From Alphaproteobacteria bacterium (GTDB lineage: Bacteria > Pseudomonadota > Alphaproteobacteria > RF32 > CAG-239), in contig JAHHRI010000015.1 of assembly GCA_020025875.1 (NCBI GenBank), positions 1-27,586 of the forward strand: a stretch of DNA of 27,586 bases, read 5' to 3'. Position numbers and translations under genes: made by a program. This document shows, in pieces, positions 16,167 to 22,335 of the stretch; the stretch's first letter is position 1, and each line of letters opens with the position of its first letter. Below the pieces are notes generated by a model. The model saw nothing but the letters and a program-made list of their open reading frames with translations. It had not been told where the DNA came from and did not search any database.

Positions 16167-17261
16167 CTATTCCGGATAAAGTTCTTCACGGATAATTTTT
16201 CGCAGTTCGTCAATGGCAACCAGCTCTTTTCTTTCATTTTTGTAGTGCCAATACATCCAACCGTTACACGCCGGCGCGTTTTGTGCCGCCGCGCCCATTT
16301 GATGAATGGACCCGTTGCCGAAAGTAGATACCAACGTGCCGTCGGAGCGGATCAAAGCAGAAACATCGCCTTTGGCGTCAAACAATTTGTCTCCGGCTTT
16401 GAGCAGCCCGCATTCAATAACCGAACCGAAAGGCACCCGCGGCTGGCGCTTTTTGGTCGCATACCCCAAACACGCGTCATTTTTCACCCGTTGCACTTCG
16501 CTTATTCTGGCCTCGGCACCTTTAATATATTGTTTGTCCCGCTCAATGCCGATAAAATTGCGGCCGATTTTTTTGGCAACCGCACCGGTTGTCCCCGTGC
16601 CAAAGAAAGGATCCAACACGGTGTCGCCGATATGAGATGAAGACATAATCACCCGATAAAGCAACGATTCCGGCTTTTGCGTCGGATGCAATTTGCCGCC
16701 CGCCTCCGACTTAAGCCGCTCTTTGCCGGTACAAAGCGGCAACTGCCAGTCGCTGCGCATTTGCACATCTTCGTTCATTGCCTTCATCGCTTCATAGTTG
16801 AAAGTATATTTCGATTTTTGGGTTTTTGCCGCCCAGATCAACGTTTCGTGCGCATTGGTAAAGCGTGTTCCCTTAAAATTGGGCATCGGATTGGTTTTAT
16901 TCCAGATAATATCATTTAAAATCCAAAATCCCAAATCTTGCAACATACAACCGACACGGAAAATGTTATGATAAGAGCCGATAACCCAAATACTGCCGTC
17001 ATCTTTTAAAACCCGCCGTGCCGCGCTCATCCAAGCGTGCGTATAGTCATCATATTCTTTCATCGAGGCAAAATTGTCCCATTCCTCATAAACACCGCTC
17101 ACATTGGAGTTGTCGGGACGGGTTAAAGCTTCGCCCAGCTGCAAGTTATACGGCGGATCCGCAAAGATCAAATCAACAGACTTTTCTTCCATCCGATTCA
17201 TAACCTCGACACAATCGCCATTGATAATTGTATTCAAGATTTTTTTTGTTTCCATGCTCAT
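16167..17261 (-). CDS. ccrM: CcrM-type adenine DNA methyltransferase (GANTC)
   Basis: Solitary cell-cycle-regulated N6-adenine methyltransferase of Alphaproteobacteria. The 364 residues compare with 358 in Caulobacter. The order is that of beta-class enzymes, with catalytic DPPY at residues 35-38 (FADPPYNLQLGEALTRPDNS) and the SAM-binding DPFFGTGTTGAVAKKIGRNFIGIE after the target-recognition region. The C-terminal ~80 residues carry the extra CcrM domain (LIRSDGTLVSTFGNGSIHQ, then NGWMYWHYK), which is needed for DNA binding in this family. No restriction gene is adjacent, so an epigenetic rather than defensive role fits. ATG 17255 (second Met) is an alternative start, since the ribosome site is weak. 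One GATTC site lies at 17377-17381 upstream. Confidence 0.95.
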   Translation of the reverse strand: MSMETKKILNTIINGDCVEVMNRMEEKSVDLIFADPPYNLQLGEALTRPDNSNVSGVYEEWDNFASMKEYDDYTHAWMSAARRVLKDDGSIWVIGSYHNIFRVGCMLQDLGFWILNDIIWNKTNPMPNFKGTRFTNAHETLIWAAKTQKSKYTFNYEAMKAMNEDVQMRSDWQLPLCTGKERLKSEAGGKLHPTQKPESLLYRVIMSSSHIGDTVLDPFFGTGTTGAVAKKIGRNFIGIERDKQYIKGAEARISEVQRVKNDACLGYATKKRQPRVPFGSVIECGLLKAGDKLFDAKGDVSALIRSDGTLVSTFGNGSIHQMGAAAQNAPACNGWMYWHYKNERKELVAIDELRKIIREELYPE

Positions 17262-17444
17262 TTATATATCACTTTGTTGTTGGTACGGACAATGGAAACA
17301 TTATGACCAAAAGAAGTTATAAAACTATTAACAAAACAAATGAAAAAATATTTTTTTTGGCTAATTAAGAAAAAACGATTCTCGTCAACTGCCGTGATTT
17401 ACAACGCAATCCTTTTTTTTTGCCGCAAAAAAAATTGCCAAAAA

Positions 17445-17609
17445 ACAAACTTTGCACCTCCCCGCCGCCGCTTCGCCCCCTGACCATCGGGAAAATAAAA
17501 AAGCTTTGGCATACGGTTATCAAAATTCGCCCCGACAAACTTTGCACCTCCCCGCCGCCGCTTCGCCCCCTGACCATCGGGAAAATAAAAAAGCTTTGGC
17601 ATACGGTTA
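17445..17609. repeat. Two exact 75-bp direct repeats, 90-bp period
   Basis: Positions 17445-17519 and 17535-17609 are identical over 75 bp and separated by 15 bp. Each has a GC-rich core (CCGCCGCCGCTTCGCCCCC) in otherwise AT-rich spacer DNA and ends in AAGCTTTGGCATACGGTTA. The 90-bp period keeps frame on the minus strand, so a short ORF runs through both copies (repeating MPKLFYFPDGQGAKRRRGG). It has no ribosome site and starts just past a terminator, so I treat it as non-coding. The rest of the 17262-17665 spacer holds AT-rich sequence upstream of ccrM and the terminator at 17611-17643. Confidence 0.92.
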
Positions 17610-17610
17610 C

Positions 17611-17643
17611 AAAAAAAGGCAGTCCGAAAAAATCGGAACTGCC
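17611..17643 (-). terminator. Terminator of the 91-aa gene
   Basis: On the minus strand GGCAGTTCCG pairs with CGGACTGCC (one bulged T) and is followed by seven T. It lies 22 nt after the stop of the gene at 17666-17941, which supports that gene being real and transcribed. Confidence 0.8.
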
Positions 17644-17665
17644 CAAAAACATGGAAAAGTTTTTT

Positions 17666-17941
17666 TTAAGATGCAACTGGAAGTCCTTCCAGAAGCGCGC
17701 CACGTCCTGCATTGTAGGCAGCAGCGGCAACCTCTTGAGGAACGACTGGGAACTTGCGAATATAAGCGACAGCCAGTGACAGATTGCAAGACTTAAAAAG
17801 TTCAGGCAATACTGCCGGCATCAAGTCGTGAGACTTGAGATAAGCGGCTTTCTTGCAGCGATTCTTACCTCTGATGATGCCAAGCTGTTCTGCCAGTCGG
17901 CTGTTACCATTCCCATTGCGAGTTGCTTTTTCTTTACACAT
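17666..17941 (-). CDS. Small protein with possible ParB-type helix-turn-helix
   Basis: A 91-residue basic protein that I do not recognise as a named family. The pattern SRLAEQLGI at 14-22, then YLKSHDLMPAVLPELFKSC at 34-52 and LSLAVAYIRKFPVVPQEVA at 54-72, resembles the helix-turn-helix region of ParB/KorB-type DNA-binding proteins (two helices, then an L-S-x-x-x-A-x-x-x-x-x-P helix). The N-terminal nuclease-like and C-terminal dimer domains of ParB are missing, so it would be an isolated DNA-binding domain or a fragment. There is no clear ribosome site before the ATG. It lies 73 nt after rnhB on the same strand and is closed by its own terminator. The gene call is fairly good, but the function is a weak inference. 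Confidence 0.6.
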   Translation of the reverse strand: MCKEKATRNGNGNSRLAEQLGIIRGKNRCKKAAYLKSHDLMPAVLPELFKSCNLSLAVAYIRKFPVVPQEVAAAAYNAGRGALLEGLPVAS

Positions 17942-18014
17942 ATTTATTCAAATTAAAGTTAATAATATCTTTCACAAAATATAGATTTGCATATTTTAGA
18001 CAAAACGTCAAGAT

Positions 18015-18647
18015 TTAATTTTCATTTTTTTTCAAAAATTCGCGGATCGGCTTATAACTGAGGCGATGCTCCGGTGTAATTCCTTTTTCTTTCAATCCTT
18101 TAAGGTGCATTGCCGTGCCGTAGCCTGCATTTTTTTCAAAACCGTACCCCGTATATTTTTGTGCCAGCTCTTTCATCAGCCGATCTCTATACACTTTGGC
18201 AACCACAGAAGCGGCGGCAATCGAAAAAGAACGCGCATCTCCTTTCACAATGGTTTTGCAGGCGCAGGGAAAAGGTTTGGGGGTTTGGTTCCCGTCAATC
18301 AATGCCATACGGGGACAAGTCGGCAATTTTTCCACGGCACGGCGCATAGCCAGAAAAGTGGCTTGCAAAATATTAATCTCATCAATCTCACGACACGAAG
18401 CCTCGCCGATACCGATTGCAATCCGCCCCGCCGCTTGTTCTTCAAGCAGACGACTGTAAAGTTTTTCGCGTTTGGCTGCCGTCAGTTTCTTCGAATCGTC
18501 CAAATCGGCTTGCAAATCTTCTGCCAAATTACCGTTTTTAAGAACCACTGCCCCCGCCACCACCGGTCCCGCCCAAGGTCCGCGTCCGGCCTCATCAACT
18601 CCAGCCACTTCAAAATCAAACTCTTTTTCAAAAGAAAAATCAGGCAA
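18015..18647 (-). CDS. rnhB: Ribonuclease HII
   Basis: RNase HII cuts the RNA strand of RNA-DNA hybrids and single ribonucleotides in DNA. The 210 residues match the family. The catalytic motif VAGVDEAGRGPWAGPVVAGAV at about 14-34 supplies Asp and Glu. LIDGNQ, KGDARSFSIAAASVVAKVYRD and the GYGFEKNAGYGT-H segment follow. The start is a TTG (18645-18647) with AAGGAT 8 nt upstream. The first in-frame ATG lies far beyond the active site and so cannot be the start. A TATAAT-like sequence (18678-18683, minus strand) in the 165-bp upstream gap may be its -10 element. Confidence 0.96.
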   Translation of the reverse strand: MPDFSFEKEFDFEVAGVDEAGRGPWAGPVVAGAVVLKNGNLAEDLQADLDDSKKLTAAKREKLYSRLLEEQAAGRIAIGIGEASCREIDEINILQATFLAMRRAVEKLPTCPRMALIDGNQTPKPFPCACKTIVKGDARSFSIAAASVVAKVYRDRLMKELAQKYTGYGFEKNAGYGTAMHLKGLKEKGITPEHRLSYKPIREFLKKNEN

Positions 18648-18812
18648 TTACGTATCCTTTTTAAAGCATTACATCAAATTATATCGTCTTGTATACGGCA
18701 ACCGTTTTGTCGGATTGATAAACACATTTTCAAAATCCGTAACAGATGAAAGCACCATAAAACGACCGCCCCGCGCAAACGACAAAAGTCTGCACTTGTG
18801 CTTTTTTAATTT

Positions 18813-19046
18813 TTAGTGAGCCATCTGTTGCGTCATGTCTTGATCGTTATAATTGTTTTTAATGACATCGACAAAACGGTTGCCGGTATCTTTGACATCA
18901 CCACCATGTTTTACCGCATTGTCGGAAGCGGAATAAAAAACACCGATCGTTTTATAATAAACGGTTTGCGGATGAATACCGAAAGCAAACCATGCAATAC
19001 TCAAGCCAATGGCGACAAGCCCCGCCAGATAGATAATCGTTTTCAT
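18813..19046 (-). CDS. Small membrane-anchored or secreted protein, unknown function
   Basis: A 77-residue protein with an N-terminal hydrophobic helix (about 4-22, IIYLAGLVAIGLSIAWFAF) that could be an uncleaved anchor or a signal peptide. A short polar tail follows (VKHGGDVKDTGNRFVDVIKNN). The ATG has a good AGGAG site 6 nt upstream. It lies 21 nt after the larger unknown gene at 19068, suggesting co-transcription. I do not recognise the family. The polar part would face the periplasm if the helix is anchored in the usual way. Confidence 0.7.
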   Translation of the reverse strand: MKTIIYLAGLVAIGLSIAWFAFGIHPQTVYYKTIGVFYSASDNAVKHGGDVKDTGNRFVDVIKNNYNDQDMTQQMAH

Positions 19047-19067
19047 ATTTTTCTCCTGTGTTAATAT

Positions 19068-20558
19068 TTAATTGTTATTCGTTCTTTTTCTAACGCCCAA
19101 ACGACGCGGGGTGTCAAAGATGACAGCCGCTTTTCTGACCAAATTTTCGCTGATGCCGTCTTTTGTCAGCAAAAAGCGTTTGGCAGATTTTTTACGATCT
19201 ATATAATATTGAGCTTTTTTAATAATATTTTCCTGAATATATTGATCGACAGGAATGCCGATTTTGATGTATCGGCTCAAATTGCGATATTCAAACTTTC
19301 CGGTTTCGGGATTATAAACACGGAAACTGTACATCAGCGAACGCTGCAAGAGATATTCCCGATGTGCGTCATCTTCGCCCTTGGCGATGGAATTTTGCGC
19401 TTCAATCGCCGGCAACTGCCGAATAAATTCGGGATAACAAGTTTTTAGCTCGTTTTCAACCCAATGCTTGAGCTTTATGTTAAGCACAAATTCCATATTT
19501 TTCAACAAACTATCGCGGGTTTCCTGAGGGCGGTCGTCCAACACCGCCAAGCAGGGTTCCTTGGACAAAAGCTCGTTCCAACCGCCGCCTTGCCAATAGC
19601 GATTTATATGGTGAATGGTAACGGCAAACGCGGCACTTCTTTCATCTTCTGCCAAAATATTATACATATCTTGCGGATGCAGCGCCACGGATCTTTGATG
19701 CAAGCAGCGGTTTTCGAGCAAGATTTTGTTGCGAAAACGGTGGAAAGAGTGAATAAAGGCGCCGGCATAATCGTTGCGGATTCGGCGAACTTCCCGATAG
19801 GCGGCATACAAGGCGCGATATTTAATCAGTTCCTTTTCTTTAAACAGCTTGCGGAAAATGTTGTCAAGCAATAGTTCGTCGGGTTTTTCTTTCAAAAACC
19901 ACGATTTTTTTCGTCTCACTTTTTCTTTGATGAACATTTGTTCAATTTTTTTAACGATTCGCCAATCTTCCGGCTCAAACACATAGCTGTTTTCCACCAC
20001 CACGATCGACTTGTTGTCAAAGCGACTAGCATAACACGGCTTGCGCTCCGGCACAATCTCAACCTTGTAGGTCACACTGCTCCATCTGACAAAATGAGAA
20101 AGAGTTTCCCGCTTAATGGCAATGCCGATGCTTTTTAACATACGGGGCACCAATGTTTCAGGAATTTGGAAAGAATCCGTCACCAAACCGGAAACTTCCC
20201 GCGGCGCGGCATGCAAAAAGCCGTTGGCATAGTTGCTCGGATTAACCACAATGTCGTTGTTTAAGCTCTCGGAGCGGTCACGACTGTCCTCCGATTCTAT
20301 AAAATACATCAAATCTTGGGTGGCGTGATAATCTATCACTTCTTCCAATCGGGAAAAATTTTCCAATATTCTTTCGCGCAAGCCGTTTTTGGCAGCATAT
20401 TCTGCACAGCTTTGGCGTGAAATTTTTTTCATTGTGGAATAGGCATTGTAGCGTCCGAACTCATCATACGAAATCTCTGACAGCATATTCAAAATGACAT
20501 TGTTCACGCGTCCGGTAACAACGAAAAAATTTCCTCCTTTTCCTGCTACGACATCCAT
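19068..20558 (-). CDS. Uncharacterised 496-residue charged protein
   Basis: I do not recognise this protein. It is soluble-looking, with no signal peptide or membrane helix. It is rich in charged residues, including a very basic segment (KEKVRRKKSWFLKEKPDE, mid-protein), an RxxRNxxxGAFIHSFHRFRNK helix, and a basic tail (RRLGVRKRTNNN). The open frame can start at 20621, 20582 or 20558. I chose 20558 because GGGGGA lies just upstream and because a promoter (TTGTTG, 16 bp, TATATT) overlaps the longest version. ATG 20582 would be nearly leaderless. It is followed by a small membrane protein 21 nt downstream and diverges from the SPFH/nfeD pair. Codon use resembles its neighbours, so recent transfer is not obvious. 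Confidence 0.8.
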   Translation of the reverse strand: MDVVAGKGGNFFVVTGRVNNVILNMLSEISYDEFGRYNAYSTMKKISRQSCAEYAAKNGLRERILENFSRLEEVIDYHATQDLMYFIESEDSRDRSESLNNDIVVNPSNYANGFLHAAPREVSGLVTDSFQIPETLVPRMLKSIGIAIKRETLSHFVRWSSVTYKVEIVPERKPCYASRFDNKSIVVVENSYVFEPEDWRIVKKIEQMFIKEKVRRKKSWFLKEKPDELLLDNIFRKLFKEKELIKYRALYAAYREVRRIRNDYAGAFIHSFHRFRNKILLENRCLHQRSVALHPQDMYNILAEDERSAAFAVTIHHINRYWQGGGWNELLSKEPCLAVLDDRPQETRDSLLKNMEFVLNIKLKHWVENELKTCYPEFIRQLPAIEAQNSIAKGEDDAHREYLLQRSLMYSFRVYNPETGKFEYRNLSRYIKIGIPVDQYIQENIIKKAQYYIDRKKSAKRFLLTKDGISENLVRKAAVIFDTPRRLGVRKRTNNN

Positions 20559-20590
20559 CAGATCCCCCGATTTGTTTTTCATTAAATTGT

Positions 20591-20618
20591 AATATAAAAA
20601 CGATTGGGTTGGCAACAA
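20591..20618 (-). promoter_or_regulatory. Promoter of the 496-aa gene
   Basis: Minus strand TTGTTG (20613-20618), 16 bp, TATATT (20591-20596). The predicted transcript start near 20584 lies inside the longest possible reading frame, which argues for a start at 20582 or 20558. Confidence 0.5.
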
Positions 20619-20788
20619 CATTCTGCCTTGTCTGCCGTTTTTAACAAAACTGTCACATAAGGCTGCTTATTTTTGTCATTTTGCGACATTTTTTTAAGAA
20701 AAAAAAGCCGTTTAGACAAAGTTATGGAACTGTAGATTCTACCGTATTGTCCCATTTGCCGATAAATGTATATAACTTCACACTCCAG

Positions 20789-20817
20789 TTGTACAGTGGC
20801 TTTTTTTTTATTATCCT
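20789..20817 (+). promoter_or_regulatory. Promoter of the SPFH/nfeD operon
   Basis: TTGTAC (20789-20794), 17 bp, TATCCT (20812-20817), about 38 bp before the gene. The spacer includes a run of nine T. Confidence 0.55.
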
Positions 20818-20855
20818 TTCATAAAAACACACAATTTTTACAAGGAGAGTAACAA

Positions 20856-21815
20856 ATGGAATTTGCACTGTTTTTAGCCATTGTGGTCTTTTTTATCTTG
20901 CTGACATCGTTGGTCATCGTTCGCCAAGGGTACGAATATACAATCGAGAGCTTCGGACGCTTCACCCGCACCTTATCGCCGGGGCTGCATATCATTATCC
21001 CGATTGTGGAAAAAGTGGGCGCCAAAATCAACCGCATGGAACAGGTGTTGGATGTGCCGTCACAAGACGTCATCACCAAAGACAACGCCACCGTTCGGGT
21101 TGACGGTGTTTTGTTTTTTCAAATTCAGCAGGCCGCCAACGCAGCTTATCAGGTCAAAGATCTCAATGTGGCGATTTTAAATCTGATCATGACCAACATC
21201 CGCACGGTCATCGGCAGCATGGAAATTGACGAATTGTTATCTCAGCGAGACGCCATCAACCACAAATTGCTGGCGGTTGTCGACGAAGCCACCATTCCTT
21301 GGGGCGTTAAAGTCACCCGTGTGGAAATTAAAGACATCACGCCGCCTGCGGATCTGATCAATTCCATGGCTCGGCAGATGAAAGCCGAACGCGACAAGCG
21401 TGCCAGCGTGCTCGAAGCCGAAGGCATCCGCCAATCGGAAATATTGAAGGCCGAGGGCGAAAAACAGGCGGTGATTTTGGCGGCGGAAGCCGACAAACAA
21501 TCGGCCATCTTGGCGGCAGAAGCCAAAAAAGAAGCCGCCTTTCGCGAGGCCGAGGCAAGAGAACGTCTGGCATTGGCGGAAGCTAATGCGGCAAAAATGG
21601 TTTCCGATGCCATTGCCGACGGCAACCCGCAATCTCTCAATTATTTCCTCGGACAAAAATATATTGAAGCCCTGCAGGGTATTGTCACTTCCCCCAACCA
21701 AAAACTTTTCATGATGCCGATGGATACCACCAACGTTATGGGCTCTCTGGCAGGCATTGCCGAAATAGCCAAAGAAGTGCTGCATGACGGAAACAGCGTT
21801 GATAAAAAGAAATAA
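20856..21815 (+). CDS. SPFH/stomatin-family membrane protein (QmcA-like)
   Basis: A 319-residue membrane-anchored scaffold protein of the stomatin/prohibitin family. One N-terminal helix (about 3-21) precedes the SPFH domain (RQGYEYTIESFGRFTRTLSPGLHIIIPIVEKV, then DVPSQDVITKDNATVRVDGVLFFQI). A long Ala/Glu-rich coiled coil runs from about 180 to 260 (AERDKRASVLEAEG, AEGEKQAVILAAEADKQ) and a short C-terminal tail follows. Members form large membrane rings and often work with NfeD proteins or membrane proteases such as FtsH in quality control. A good AAGGAG precedes the ATG. The nfeD gene follows after 11 nt, the classic pairing. Confidence 0.93.
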   Translation: MEFALFLAIVVFFILLTSLVIVRQGYEYTIESFGRFTRTLSPGLHIIIPIVEKVGAKINRMEQVLDVPSQDVITKDNATVRVDGVLFFQIQQAANAAYQVKDLNVAILNLIMTNIRTVIGSMEIDELLSQRDAINHKLLAVVDEATIPWGVKVTRVEIKDITPPADLINSMARQMKAERDKRASVLEAEGIRQSEILKAEGEKQAVILAAEADKQSAILAAEAKKEAAFREAEARERLALAEANAAKMVSDAIADGNPQSLNYFLGQKYIEALQGIVTSPNQKLFMMPMDTTNVMGSLAGIAEIAKEVLHDGNSVDKKK

Positions 21816-21826
21816 AGGAGAAAACG

Positions 21827-22267
21827 ATGGATTATATGGAATGGTTCTCTTTGGGGCTGTTATTGGTGCTGATTGAACTGTTTGTTCCCGGCGTTTATCT
21901 TGTATGGTTTGGGTTGTCGGCATTTTCTACCGGCGTACTGATCCTTTATCACGACTTGACGGCAATTGAGCAGTCTATCGTTTTCGGGCTGTTCTCGGTT
22001 GCCTTTGCCGTTGTCGGCTGGTTTGTCTATGGGCGGGTTATCAAATGCCGCAAAATTGCCGACCAATACAAACATCTAAACGATCCGGCAGGCGGGCTCA
22101 TCGGAAAAACCTACCTGTTGACGGAAGATGTCACCGACGGCCGATCCAAAGCGCAAATCGGTGACAGCGTGTGGATTGTGGAATGTAAAGACGGCTTGAA
22201 AAAAGGAGATAAAATCAGGATCATCGGGGTTGAAAACGGCGTCATATTAAAAGCGGAACAAGCCTGA
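21827..22267 (+). CDS. NfeD-family membrane protein (short form)
   Basis: A 146-residue partner of the preceding SPFH protein. Hydrophobic helices cover about 7-70 (WFSLGLLLVLIELFVPGVYLVWFGLS is the family's characteristic first part). The soluble C-terminal OB-fold domain covers about 85-146 (GGLIGKTYLLTEDVTDGRSKAQIGD, then KGDKIRIIGVENGVILKA). The serine-protease domain of long NfeD proteins is absent. AAGGAG lies upstream of the ATG in the short gap after the SPFH gene. Confidence 0.92.
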   Translation: MDYMEWFSLGLLLVLIELFVPGVYLVWFGLSAFSTGVLILYHDLTAIEQSIVFGLFSVAFAVVGWFVYGRVIKCRKIADQYKHLNDPAGGLIGKTYLLTEDVTDGRSKAQIGDSVWIVECKDGLKKGDKIRIIGVENGVILKAEQA

Positions 22268-22274
22268 TGTTAAT

Positions 22275-22309
22275 AAAAAAATCCGAGAAACAATTCTCGG
22301 ATTTTTTTT
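22275..22309. terminator. Bidirectional terminator between nfeD and adhE
   Basis: A 9-bp core stem (22281-22289 with 22294-22302) with loop ACAA is flanked by an A run and a T run, so it can stop transcription from both converging genes. Confidence 0.9.
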
Positions 22310-22335
22310 CATCAGAAACGAACGTCGGCAAAAGG

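Noticed and set aside
16167..17261. Restriction-modification system
   Set aside because: The methyltransferase is CcrM-like with the CcrM C-terminal domain, and no restriction endonuclease gene is adjacent.
17365..17796. Open frames on both strands through the 75-bp repeats
   Set aside because: They arise from the exact duplication with a period divisible by three. There is no ribosome site, and the minus-strand start lies just past a terminator.
18669..18758. 29-codon minus-strand ORF (MVLSSVTDFENVF...) upstream of rnhB
   Set aside because: Protein-like composition but no convincing ribosome site, and the possible rnhB -10 element lies inside it. Not strong enough to call.
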